38,712 bases of DNA from Lewinellaceae bacterium (GTDB taxonomy: Bacteria > Bacteroidota > Bacteroidia > Chitinophagales > Saprospiraceae), in assembly GCA_024639065.1 (NCBI GenBank), contig JAHEJC010000012.1:2453-41164 (forward strand), read 5' to 3'. Both the position numbers and the translations under genes were made by a program. Under the pieces are notes generated by a model. The model did not search any database. It saw only the letters and a list, made by a program, of their open reading frames with translations, and was not told where the DNA came from. The number at the start of each line of letters is the position of its first letter. The first letter of the stretch is position 1. Positions 16,864 through 25,230 of this stretch are shown piece after piece.

Positions 16864-17559
16864 ATGCTTAAAAAATTGAAATCCCTTTTTGTAATTGAAG
16901 AAGATACTCCGGAGGAGAAACTAAATAATAAAATTAAACCAAAGGAAAAGCAACCTTCGGCAAAAAGTACTTCTTCAGCCAAAACTTCTCCTGCAAAGGC
17001 TTCGTCTTCTCCTGTGAGCAATACCCCATTAAACACTTCTGGGAAGGTGTCATCAAAATTTTTAAACGCGCTGTTAAAAGCAATGGATGAAAATGACTTG
17101 GACGGTTTTGATTATTTGGAATATAAACAGTCGCTCCAATCCTTATCCAAAATGAGTATGGATGAAGCTACTCGCTACCAATCTGCTTTTGCTATGGCGC
17201 AGACCATGGGTGCCAATGCAAAACATCTTAATAGTACAGCGACGCATTATTTGAATATACTCTTACAGGAAGAAAAGAAATTCAAACAAGCATTAGTAAA
17301 TCAGCGCAGTCGACAAATCAATGATAAGGAAGAAGAGATAAAAAGACTCAATATGACCATAACTAGTCATAAAAAGCAAATTGAGAAATTAAACCAAGAA
17401 ATCAATAGTTATACCAAGAAAATGAATGTATTAACTAATAATTTGTCTGCTTCAGAGGCTAAATTGGAAGCGACAAAGAATGATTTCCTCGTTACATATA
17501 AGAAGCTGGTCGATCAAATACAGACCGATATTGATAAAATGAATCAATATTTAAAGTAA
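16864..17559 (+). CDS. Soluble coiled-coil protein, first gene of the ABC/OmpA operon
   Basis: The ATG at 16864 (MLKKLKSLF) is preferred over the TTG at 16858. The ~231-residue protein has a short amphipathic basic start, a low-complexity Lys/Ser/Ala/Pro linker (~15-60), a helical segment with acidic residues (FLNALLKAMDENDLDGFDYLEYKQSL) and a long C-terminal coiled coil (~125-231, with heptads through EEEIKRLNMTITSHKKQIEKLNQEINSYTKK). No signal peptide or TM helix is visible, so it is cytoplasmic. No family is recognised; the layout is reminiscent of, but not identical to, PspA/IM30-type helical proteins. The next gene follows after 36 bases, and all five genes to 22153 are closely spaced, so it probably partners the membrane coiled-coil protein. 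Confidence 0.75.
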   Translation: MLKKLKSLFVIEEDTPEEKLNNKIKPKEKQPSAKSTSSAKTSPAKASSSPVSNTPLNTSGKVSSKFLNALLKAMDENDLDGFDYLEYKQSLQSLSKMSMDEATRYQSAFAMAQTMGANAKHLNSTATHYLNILLQEEKKFKQALVNQRSRQINDKEEEIKRLNMTITSHKKQIEKLNQEINSYTKKMNVLTNNLSASEAKLEATKNDFLVTYKKLVDQIQTDIDKMNQYLK

Positions 17560-17595
17560 TTTGTTATTTTTCTAACAACTAATTGACAAGGAACA

Positions 17596-18615
17596 ATGAG
17601 TGAATATAAACCAAAATCTTTTTGGAAACGTCCAGAGGGAGTGACTGGCATCATTGTGCTAGGCGGCTTGGTTATTGGTGGAGGTATCTTATTAACGGGT
17701 ATAATACCCTGGCTAGTCGCTGCTGCAGCAAATACGTTATCGCTTGCTATCATGCTCCTAGTTTTAGGTGCTATTATCTATTTGGCATTAGATCCAAAGA
17801 TGCGTGCACTAGTAGGCTACATGTACAAAAGTTTGATGCGTTGGATTACCGGGTGGTTTATCCAGATTGATCCCATAGGGGTTTTGAAATCGTATATAGA
17901 TGAATTGAGGGGTAATCTCAATAAAATGCGCAAGCAAGTAGGTATGCTGCGAGGTCAGATGCATAAACTCAAAGAATTAATCTATAATAATCGCAAAGAA
18001 ATCAAAGATAATCTTTCTCAAGCCAGTAAAGCCAAAGAAAATAATAAGCAGAAGGTTGTTATCCTCAAGTCCCGGAAAGCGGGAAGGCTCAGAGAATCAA
18101 ACCTGAAATATGAAGACTTATATAAAAAGATGGAAGTACTCTACCGGGTACTCAATAAGATGTATGAGAATTCGGAGATTATGCTGGAGGATGTAGAAGA
18201 TCAGGTCAAGATGAAAGAGCAGGAACGTATCGCGATTCGAGCCAGTAATTCAGCAATGAAATCGGCTATGAACATTATTCGAGGTAATAGTGATAAGCGC
18301 GCAATGTTTGATCAGGCATTGGAGGCAGTAGCGGATGATGTGAGTAATAAAATTGGAGAAATGGAACAATTCATGGATATGTCAGAGAATTTTATGAAAT
18401 CTGTAGATCTACAAAATGGAGTGTTTGAAGAAGAAGGCATGCGAATGTTGGAAGAATGGGAGAAAAAAAGTGACTCCTTAATCTTAGGTACGGAAAAAGC
18501 ATCTTTATTAATGGAAGCTCAAGATGATGGCAATGTGCTCGACCTCAACAAACGCATAGAGAGACCAGAACGGGTGGCAACCCATCGAAATCAATATGAT
18601 ACTTTCTTTGAATAA
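17596..18615 (+). CDS. Two-TM coiled-coil membrane protein of the ABC/OmpA operon
   Basis: The 339-residue protein has two adjacent TM helices (~residues 16-40 and 44-66, Gly/Leu/Ile-rich), a basic amphipathic segment (MRALVGYMYKSLMRWITGWF) and then ~230 residues of almost continuous charged helix (IDPIGVLKSYIDELRGNLNKMRKQVGMLRGQMHKL onward). The DPxxxLxxxIxELRxNLxKxRxxV pattern is loosely PspA-like, but PspA has no TM hairpin, so this is at most a distant analogue. It carries a plausible Shine-Dalgarno-like AAGGA. It sits 36 bases after the soluble coiled-coil gene and 21 bases before the OmpA-fused binding protein, suggesting a membrane scaffold or regulator of the transporter. Confidence 0.78.
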   Translation: MSEYKPKSFWKRPEGVTGIIVLGGLVIGGGILLTGIIPWLVAAAANTLSLAIMLLVLGAIIYLALDPKMRALVGYMYKSLMRWITGWFIQIDPIGVLKSYIDELRGNLNKMRKQVGMLRGQMHKLKELIYNNRKEIKDNLSQASKAKENNKQKVVILKSRKAGRLRESNLKYEDLYKKMEVLYRVLNKMYENSEIMLEDVEDQVKMKEQERIAIRASNSAMKSAMNIIRGNSDKRAMFDQALEAVADDVSNKIGEMEQFMDMSENFMKSVDLQNGVFEEEGMRMLEEWEKKSDSLILGTEKASLLMEAQDDGNVLDLNKRIERPERVATHRNQYDTFFE

Positions 18616-18636
18616 AAAATAAAACTGCAAATACTC

Positions 18637-20235
18637 ATGGCAAGAAGACTGACTTCATTTTCCAAATTACTGATCACCTTGCTGATTATTGGTGCATTAT
18701 TTTTTGGGATCCGATATGTACTTAATAATACCCAATTTGGCCAGGACTTAGTGAATCAATCAGGCGATAAAACCGAAGCTCGTACCCAAGACCGTCCTAC
18801 AGATAAACCTTCCTCTTCGAGTCGTTCCACGAACGCTGACGAAGATGAAGTATTAACTGTACAACTGGTTACCTGGGGTGGATATGCACCAGGTCTTTAT
18901 TTTAACGAAGGCTCGGAGCCCTCAAAAAGATCAAGATACTATATTGACTATGGGCTTAATGTAAGATTTGTGCGGGATGATGATTTGATTAATGCCATGA
19001 ATGCATGGTTTGCTGGTGAATACGATATATTAGTACAAACGGCGGATGCCTTTCCACTTTATACGGCTGCCGAAGATATTAATTCAAATCAACCAAAAGC
19101 TTTCATGCAGGTGGATTGGTCTCGAGGAGGTGATGCTATCATTTCAAAAAGAGGCATTAATTCTATAAATGACCTTCGAGGAAAAAGAGTGGCCGTTGCT
19201 ACACCAGCTCCAGCCCAGACACTTTTGATTACAGCATTAGAAGCAGCTGGGATGAAATACTCAGATGTTACCGTAGTGGAAACTACTGACAATATTAAGG
19301 CAGCTGAGTTATTCAAAGGAAATGATATTGACGCGGCGGTAGTATGGAGTCCGTTTGATATTCTTACAGTGGCTGAAGTCCCCGGATCCAAAGTCTTGTT
19401 GACCACTAAAGAACAAAGTCACGTAATTGGTGATATCATGTTTGCTAGTGAGGACTTTATTCGGAATAATCGTGATAAGATTAATGCTTTCTATGAAGGA
19501 TGGATGAAAGGGGTGGCCGAAGTAGAAGCCAATCCCGGAAACCGTGAAAAAGCGGCAAAGATATTAGGTGAATTTTTTGAGTTATCTACCGAAGATGCGC
19601 TGGGATCTATGGATGTTGTAAAATTTGCCAGCCATGGAGATAACTTGGACTTCTTTGGATTTAATCGAAGTTATAAGGGGGTTAAAGGAGAAGATCTCTA
19701 TGCAAAAATGGCCAAAGAATTTTTAGCATTAGGTGCTGTTCCGAATGAGGCACCTTATTGGCGCTCGGTTATCAATACAGGAGCCATACAAAGTGCTCAA
19801 TTATCAGGACCTCAATACGCATCCGAAAAATCCAAGGTTTTTTCACCACCTACACAAAAAGAAGTGGCCGCAGCTCCAATATCAAGTAAACCAGTGTCCA
19901 TAAATTTCGCGACTGGACAGTCTGCTCTTACGGAGAATGCTAAGACTATTATTGATCTTCAGTTTGCCGAAGTTGCCAAGACGTTTGGTAATGCACGTAT
20001 CCGTATTGAAGGCAATACCGATAATACCGGATCTAGAGACTTAAATATGAACTTATCACGGCAAAGAGCACAGTCTGTGGCCAATTATCTGCAATCTCAA
20101 TATGGAATGGATCGCAATCGATTTGTAATTGTTGGTAATGGACCGGACAAACCTTCACCTGGTTGTGAATCCAATGCTACTGAAGCCTGTAGAGCGAAGA
20201 ATCGTCGTACCGATTTCGAATTGATTGCCGGCTAG
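18637..20235 (+). CDS. Substrate-binding domain (NitT/TauT type) fused to C-terminal OmpA peptidoglycan-binding domain
   Basis: The 532-residue protein has an N-terminal membrane anchor (~residues 9-28, after a basic start and without a clear cleavage site) and a Ser/Asp/Thr-rich linker (~45-70). A periplasmic binding domain of the NMT1/SsuA/TauA kind follows (~75-400: VTWGGYAPGLYF, DILVQTADAFP, RGGDAIISKRGINSINDLRGKRVAVATPAPA, DAAVVWSPF). Residues ~420-532 are an OmpA C-terminal domain (VSINFATGQSAL ... EGNTDNTGSRDLNMNLSRQRAQSVANYL ... NRRTDFELI). The peptidoglycan-binding residues expected from the family, Asp462 (in GNTDNTG) and an Arg in LSRQRA (475 or 477), are present. The protein should bridge inner membrane and cell wall. 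Binding proteins of this class are normally free or lipidated, so the fusion is unusual. Permease and ATPase genes follow directly. Confidence 0.93.
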   Translation: MARRLTSFSKLLITLLIIGALFFGIRYVLNNTQFGQDLVNQSGDKTEARTQDRPTDKPSSSSRSTNADEDEVLTVQLVTWGGYAPGLYFNEGSEPSKRSRYYIDYGLNVRFVRDDDLINAMNAWFAGEYDILVQTADAFPLYTAAEDINSNQPKAFMQVDWSRGGDAIISKRGINSINDLRGKRVAVATPAPAQTLLITALEAAGMKYSDVTVVETTDNIKAAELFKGNDIDAAVVWSPFDILTVAEVPGSKVLLTTKEQSHVIGDIMFASEDFIRNNRDKINAFYEGWMKGVAEVEANPGNREKAAKILGEFFELSTEDALGSMDVVKFASHGDNLDFFGFNRSYKGVKGEDLYAKMAKEFLALGAVPNEAPYWRSVINTGAIQSAQLSGPQYASEKSKVFSPPTQKEVAAAPISSKPVSINFATGQSALTENAKTIIDLQFAEVAKTFGNARIRIEGNTDNTGSRDLNMNLSRQRAQSVANYLQSQYGMDRNRFVIVGNGPDKPSPGCESNATEACRAKNRRTDFELIAG

Positions 20236-20259
20236 TTTACCTAAAAGACTAAGAGCCAA

Positions 20260-21345
20260 TTGAAACTGTTTAAACTCAGAGGTAAGCTTACTGGCAAACA
20301 ACAATGGATACTTGCTATCCTGGGACTAGCTTTTATTTTAGTTCTTTGGATCATCCTGACCATGGGTGCCAACCCCATTGTTTCACCTCGGGCATTACCC
20401 AAACCTTTGAGAGTTTTTACTGCTTTTGGAGAATTATTCAGCGATAATAATTTAGTCCGCAACGGTTTCTTTTCGATTGGTCTCAACCTGGCCGGTTATA
20501 TTGAAGCAATACTTATATCGGTTCCCATTGGATTTATAATTGGTTTGTTTCCTTTATTCAAAGGTATGTTTCAGAGTCAGGTAGATGCGATCCGTTATAT
20601 CCCTCTGACTGCCTTAATCGGCATTTTCATTGTATGGTTTGGTACTCAAACCTCGATGAAGTATCATTTTCTAGCATTTGGGATTATCATCTATATGCTA
20701 CCGGTCATAGTACAACGTATTCGTGAGGTGAATGATGTATACTTGAAGACGGTATACACCTTGGGTGCTACCGATTGGCAAACAATCAAAACCGTTTATT
20801 TCCCCGCAGTCATGTCCAGGTTTATGGATGATATCCGGGTACTTACGGCAATCAGCTGGACCTACATTATCGTGATTGAGGGGGTAGGATCAGAAGGAGG
20901 CCTTGGCGACTTGATCTACCGGGTCGGACAACGTCAGGCCAGGATTGATAAAGTGTTTGCAATCTTACTCTTGATAATCGTCATTGGGATGCTCACCGAC
21001 CGTATCTTTGTCGCTTTGGATAAAGTGTTTTTCCCGCATAAATATCAAGCTGATGAAAGTGAGAAATACAGCAAGCTTAAAGAGGAATCCTATCTGGAGA
21101 TTATTGGTGATTTTGCGGTTACTATTTTGGTATGGGTAGCGATCGCCTTATACTTAATTGCATTCATTAACGAGTTTACGGGCATCATTTCTGCTGAGTC
21201 TAGACTCTTTGCATACTTATTCAAGGATGCAGCGTGGGCAATCCATCTCGTTGCATTTGCCATCATTGGTTACAAAGGATATGCTTTATATAAAAGGTTT
21301 GCTTCCAAGAAATCTGATAAACCAAAACCAGCCGCCGATGAGTGA
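20260..21345 (+). CDS. ABC transporter permease (NitT/TauT type) with C-terminal membrane extension
   Basis: The start is a TTG at 20260 with an AAGAG-like ribosome site; no ATG precedes the first TM helix, so TTG is favoured. The 361-residue protein has a conventional BPD_transp_1 permease core of ~265 residues. Its cytoplasmic EAA loop is recognisable (YTLGATDWQTIKTVYFPAVM, ~170-190), as is the terminal GLGDLIYRVGQRQARIDKVF region. After the last core helix there are ~95 extra residues containing two further predicted TM helices (~285-305 and ~325-345) and a basic/proline tail; typical family members are ~250-280 residues. It imports an unknown ligand, or its core has been co-opted. Its stop overlaps the ATPase start by eight bases. 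Confidence 0.92.
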   Translation: MKLFKLRGKLTGKQQWILAILGLAFILVLWIILTMGANPIVSPRALPKPLRVFTAFGELFSDNNLVRNGFFSIGLNLAGYIEAILISVPIGFIIGLFPLFKGMFQSQVDAIRYIPLTALIGIFIVWFGTQTSMKYHFLAFGIIIYMLPVIVQRIREVNDVYLKTVYTLGATDWQTIKTVYFPAVMSRFMDDIRVLTAISWTYIIVIEGVGSEGGLGDLIYRVGQRQARIDKVFAILLLIIVIGMLTDRIFVALDKVFFPHKYQADESEKYSKLKEESYLEIIGDFAVTILVWVAIALYLIAFINEFTGIISAESRLFAYLFKDAAWAIHLVAFAIIGYKGYALYKRFASKKSDKPKPAADE

Positions 21346-22153
21346 TTTTGTTTTAACCGACAAGCCGGAACAACAAAATATTATTGATCTGACTGGTATC
21401 TGCCAGAGTTATGATGGTGGTCAGAACTATGTCATCAAGGACCTCAATCTGGTGATAGAAGATAAACCAGCGCAGGGACAGTTTGTGGTTATCCTGGGAA
21501 TGTCCGGAAGTGGTAAGTCTACCGTTTTAAGATACATTGCCGGTCTTCAGCAACCTACAGAGGGAGCCGTTCTTATACATGGCAAACCTGTAGGTGGAGG
21601 GGCCAAGCGCGCGAGTATGGTATTTCAACAATATTCCTCTCTGCCTTGGATGACCGTTTTAGATAATGTAGGGCTGGCTTTGCGTTACGAAGGGATAAAA
21701 AAGTCAGCTCGAGATGCCAAGGCTATGGAACTTATCGAGATGGTAGGTCTGGCAGGCCACGAAAATAAATATGCTCAATATCCTTCCTTGTCGGGAGGTC
21801 AGTTACAACGTGTGGCCATCGCGCGAAGTTTGCTTGCGAATCCTGACATCCTATTGATGGATGAACCTTTTGGTGCTTTGGATATACGTACGCGCTTACA
21901 GATGCAAGACTTGCTTATGCGCATTTGGAATAAATTCCATTCCACTATAATATTTGTTACGCACGATATCCGGGAAGCAATCTACCTCGGTGATGATATC
22001 TATATTCTTAAAAGTCAACCCAGCCGCTTTGTTAAACATATCCATGTTGACTTACCCCTCAACCGCACTAATGAAGTCAAACGTAATCCTCGCTATAATG
22101 AACTAGTCCATGAAGTTGAAGACCTAATGATGACGGTAGCAGAAATGGGTTAA
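21338..22153 (+). CDS. ABC transporter ATPase (NitT/TauT type)
   Basis: The start is the ATG at 21338 (MSDFVLTDKP), which overlaps the permease stop (ATGAGTGA); the longer upstream frame runs through the permease gene and is not real. The 271-residue protein has Walker A GMSGSGKST, Q-loop VFQQYSSLPW, signature LSGGQLQRVAIARSLL, Walker B ILLMDEPFGALD and switch region FVTHDIREAI, all intact. The PFGALD-type Walker B and THDIREA are typical of the nitrate/sulfonate/taurine importer ATPases. With the permease and the OmpA-fused binding protein it forms a complete importer-like set at the end of the operon; a hairpin terminator follows. Confidence 0.96.
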   Translation: MSDFVLTDKPEQQNIIDLTGICQSYDGGQNYVIKDLNLVIEDKPAQGQFVVILGMSGSGKSTVLRYIAGLQQPTEGAVLIHGKPVGGGAKRASMVFQQYSSLPWMTVLDNVGLALRYEGIKKSARDAKAMELIEMVGLAGHENKYAQYPSLSGGQLQRVAIARSLLANPDILLMDEPFGALDIRTRLQMQDLLMRIWNKFHSTIIFVTHDIREAIYLGDDIYILKSQPSRFVKHIHVDLPLNRTNEVKRNPRYNELVHEVEDLMMTVAEMG

Positions 22154-22156
22154 CCT

Positions 22157-22184
22157 TTACCTCGGTTTGCAGCCGAGTAATTTT
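22157..22184 (+). terminator. Probable terminator of the ABC/OmpA operon
   Basis: CTCGG (22161-22165) pairs with CCGAG (22173-22177) around a 7-base loop. A further three A/T pairs form across a single bulged C, and TTTT follows at 22181-22184. It lies four to thirty bases after the ATPase stop. Confidence 0.6.
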
Positions 22185-22239
22185 GGATAGTAGTGAATGT
22201 TAAATGTTGAATGAAGACTAGGAGCACTGTTAGGGGAAG

Positions 22240-22304
22240 CGCAGCATCCTTTTTATGCGGCTTTTTAAATTTAGTTTCTGATCACGCAGCATCCTTCTTC
22301 TGCG
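22240..22304. repeat. Direct repeat CGCAGCATCCTT with hairpin potential
   Basis: CGCAGCATCCTT occurs at 22240-22251 and again at 22285-22296 (45 bases apart). Each copy can fold with a nearby complementary word: CGCA with TGCG in the first, CGCAG with CTGCG in the second. No function is evident. Confidence 0.5.
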
Positions 22305-22673
22305 ATTGATAAACGGAAAATTAATAATGCCTGCCCGTCCGGAGCTGGGAAAATGAATTGTGTGGGTGTAAATGTGGGCGTGTTTTACTGAAAGTGCAGA
22401 TGAGTACATCATCTATGAGCAATCCGTTGAGATAATAATTAGCAAATTAAAGATGACCATCGACGACACCTACTGAATTAACTAGTTTTAGCGCTTATGA
22501 CAGTTATTTACATTTTTAATAAGTCCAACCATTTAAAAGTAAAACAGTCCAACGGTCAAACTGTGAACCCTCAATTCCACCGACTTTATCCCGTCACTCA
22601 CCGACTAAATACATTACTTTCCGGCCAAAATGCTCACTTTTGAACATATTCAAATTGTTAAAACAAAAATACA

Positions 22674-23348
22674 ATGGTCATGAGAAAATTGAGATTTATT
22701 TTGGCAGCTATGATCACTATATTAATAGTGAGCTGTCTTCCCTCACTTCACTCCATAGTTAATGATCAAAATCGAATATTAGATGATCGCATTCTTGGTA
22801 TGTGGACAATAGGTGAGGACGATGATGCGTGGTTTTTTGAAAAAGCGGCTGAAGTCGTCTTTGAGGGAGAAAAGAATAAAATTGAATATGATATCGGTGC
22901 AGTTTCCTTAATGCCAAAAGGAATGAAAATAACCAAGAAAAAAGAATTACCACAATATATACTGACGTACCGGGAATGGGACAATCTAGACACTATAACA
23001 ACATACGTCGTAGTCAACTTAACTAAAATAGGTGATCACACCTATATGGATTTTAAACCACTGGCAACAGAGCCCAGGGCGAGAGAGGGATTGTTTAGTT
23101 TTAATTATATTTACGGACATACATTTGCCCGGTATCAAATGGATGAAGGCCGGCTGATTCTTGAATTTATAGATGGGCAATATATAAAGGATTTGATTGA
23201 GAAAAAACGCATTCGGCTTAAGCATGAAGTTATTGATAACGAAGATATTGTACTCACTGCATCTACAGAAGAACTTCGCGCTTTTATCTTAAAATATGAA
23301 GATGATGAGAGATTATTTGATGATAAGGGGGAATTGATCAGTTTATAA
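22674..23348 (+). CDS. Hypothetical lipoprotein upstream of a LytS/LytTR pair
   Basis: The start is ATG at 22674 or six bases later at 22680 (MRKLRF). The ~222-residue protein has a lipoprotein signal peptide (AAMITILIVSC, Cys ~21). The mature part begins with RILGMWTIGEDDDAWFFEKAAEVVFEG, followed by beta-strand-like segments and an acidic/basic C-terminus. I do not recognise the family. It is followed after 32 bases by the LytS-type kinase and then the LytTR regulator, so it may be an accessory sensor or target of that system. Confidence 0.75.
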   Translation: MVMRKLRFILAAMITILIVSCLPSLHSIVNDQNRILDDRILGMWTIGEDDDAWFFEKAAEVVFEGEKNKIEYDIGAVSLMPKGMKITKKKELPQYILTYREWDNLDTITTYVVVNLTKIGDHTYMDFKPLATEPRAREGLFSFNYIYGHTFARYQMDEGRLILEFIDGQYIKDLIEKKRIRLKHEVIDNEDIVLTASTEELRAFILKYEDDERLFDDKGELISL

Positions 23349-23380
23349 CCTATAATGTCGTTTAATTTAAATAAATACTA

Positions 23381-24379
23381 ATGAGCAAAATCAGCCAAAA
23401 CAACTGGTTATACAATCTGGGGTTTTGGGTGATTTCATTTATAGTACTTTATAAAATATTCACCAAAGATTATCATAACGGGGCAGCGGACGTAGTCTAT
23501 ACCATTTTGTTTCACATTTCTCTAATCGTTTTGGTTTATTCAAATATGGTGTTCTTGGAAAAATGGGTGTTGAGCAAAAAGTATTTACCTTACTTTATGG
23601 TCATGCTTGTGGTGGGGGCCCTTTGCCTGGCTATGCATTATCTAATCTTTGATTTTTTAAGTGACTTTATCTTTCCCGGTTTCTATTTCATAACCTATTA
23701 TACACCTGGTTCGATTATTCAATTTCTAATAAGTTACTGGATTATCTCCTCCTTACTGCTTTTGTCAAGAAATTGGTTTGAATTAAAAGATCGTCAAGTT
23801 AAATTAGAGCAAGAAAATTCTAAAGTGATGCTAGGCGCTTTGAAATCTCAACTTAATCCCCACTTCCTGTTTAATAGCTTGAATAATATCTATTCCTTAG
23901 CTTCACCGGAAAATCCGGTGGTCCGGAATTATTTGATGAAACTTGCGGATTCTCTAAGGTATATGTTGTATGAGACCAACGAGGATTTTGTCCCTTTGCA
24001 AAATGAGGTGGATTATTTACAAGATTATATTGACTTGGAGAAATTAAGACTGAGTCATCCGGATAAAGTTATTTTTTCCATAGAAGGAAATATAAAGGGG
24101 CATTTGATTGCCCCTTTGATCTTGTTACCTTTAGTAGAGAATAGTTTTAAGCATGTGAATAAGATGAACCCGGAAATTGAACTGAAACTCAAGATTCAAA
24201 CTGGTGAGCTCCTTTTTGAGACTAATAACCAAATGGGTGAACCGGTTGAAAAGGGTGGGGTAGGCCTCATCAATCTGCAAAAGCGCTTGGATTTAATTTA
24301 TCAGCACAAATATGAACTGGATTTTTTTAAAGAAGGTGCCTATTACAAATCAAAACTCCGTTTGGATCTTACCTTATGA
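23381..24379 (+). CDS. LytS-family sensor histidine kinase
   Basis: The 332-residue protein has four predicted TM helices in the first ~130 residues (no large periplasmic domain) and a short coiled linker. A His_kinase (PF06580-type) domain follows: KSQLNPHFLFNSLNNIYS, with phospho-acceptor His161. The ATP-binding part is compact: N-box PLVENSFKH and the Gly motif GGVGLINLQKRL. It phosphorylates the adjacent LytTR regulator, whose gene starts inside this stop codon (ATGA overlap). The ligand is unknown; the membrane-embedded sensor suggests an envelope or lipid signal. Confidence 0.95.
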   Translation: MSKISQNNWLYNLGFWVISFIVLYKIFTKDYHNGAADVVYTILFHISLIVLVYSNMVFLEKWVLSKKYLPYFMVMLVVGALCLAMHYLIFDFLSDFIFPGFYFITYYTPGSIIQFLISYWIISSLLLLSRNWFELKDRQVKLEQENSKVMLGALKSQLNPHFLFNSLNNIYSLASPENPVVRNYLMKLADSLRYMLYETNEDFVPLQNEVDYLQDYIDLEKLRLSHPDKVIFSIEGNIKGHLIAPLILLPLVENSFKHVNKMNPEIELKLKIQTGELLFETNNQMGEPVEKGGVGLINLQKRLDLIYQHKYELDFFKEGAYYKSKLRLDLTL

Positions 24380-25053
24380 CACTTACCTGTTTGCTTATAG
24401 ACGACGAGCCTTTAGCCAGAAAGATTCTGAAGGAATATATTGATGAACTGCCAGGCTTAAAAGTACAGCATGAATGTGATAATGCTTTACAAGCACAAGA
24501 ATATTTATCTCGGCAGCGCGTCGATATTTTATATTTGGACATTAATATGCCGCGAATCTCCGGGATAGATTTCATTAAGCATGTTCAGCCGTTACCTCTG
24601 GTAGTTTTTACAACCGCTTACCCCGATTTTGCTGTAGAAGCTTTTGAGTTAGAAGCGTTTGATTATTTGGTAAAGCCAATTTCATTTAAACGTTTTATTA
24701 AATCATTCCAGCGAATCACCAAACATTTAAGTCAAGATGAAAGTCATCTCAACCAAGATTGGATAAAAATCAAAGAAGGAAAACGCTTATATAAAATCTC
24801 AGCTGAAGAAATCTTTTGGGTCCAAGCCTACGGTGATTATGTGAAAGTTTTTACAAAAGAAAAGGTTTACGTTACCAAAGAAAAATTAGCTGATTTCCTT
24901 ATCATTCTTCCAGACACATTCGTTCAAATCCATCGTTCCTATATTATTAACTTACCTTATATTAAATACCTGGAGGGAAATTTTGCAATGGTTGAAGGTG
25001 AGCGAATACCCATCTCAAATTCTTTCAAGGAAATCTTAATGAAAAGACTTTAA
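24376..25053 (+). CDS. LytTR-family response regulator
   Basis: The 225-residue protein has an N-terminal receiver domain with acidic pocket IDDE, phospho-acceptor Asp55 (LYLDINMP) and the conserved Thr/Lys (FTTAYP, LVKP). A C-terminal LytTR DNA-binding domain starts at ~125 (KEGKRLYKISAEEIFWVQAYGDYVKVF ... FVQIHRSYIINLPYI). It is translationally coupled to the kinase. LytTR regulators bind paired ~9-base direct repeats; no clear copy was found next to this operon. The regulated genes may include the T9SS mini-protein 218 bases downstream, which is only an inference from position. Confidence 0.95.
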   Translation: MTLTCLLIDDEPLARKILKEYIDELPGLKVQHECDNALQAQEYLSRQRVDILYLDINMPRISGIDFIKHVQPLPLVVFTTAYPDFAVEAFELEAFDYLVKPISFKRFIKSFQRITKHLSQDESHLNQDWIKIKEGKRLYKISAEEIFWVQAYGDYVKVFTKEKVYVTKEKLADFLIILPDTFVQIHRSYIINLPYIKYLEGNFAMVEGERIPISNSFKEILMKRL

Positions 25054-25230
25054 TTACCCTTTATTTTTAATAAACCTGACCTTTCTTCTTATTGGTTTAC
25101 CATTTTGGATACGTGCTCTAGCTATTCCTTGTTCCTTTTTCACTCTTTTTTGCCTACCAAAAATTTTAAATGTTTACCTAGAAATAGGGCTGCACTTTGC
25201 GGATTTTCTGACCGCCATCGTCATTAATAT

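Larger units (their letters stand above)
22154..22673. other. Intergenic region between the ABC/OmpA operon and the LytST operon
   Basis: This 520-base gap holds a probable terminator (22157-22184), a pair of hairpin-forming direct repeats (22240-22304) and one copy of the dispersed 11-mer (22550-22560). I see no gene in it. Confidence 0.6.

Noticed and set aside
21158-21337. Upstream extension of the ABC ATPase frame inside the permease gene
   Set aside because: It overlaps 180 bases of permease coding sequence in another frame; the ATG at 21338 gives the normal ATPase N-terminus.
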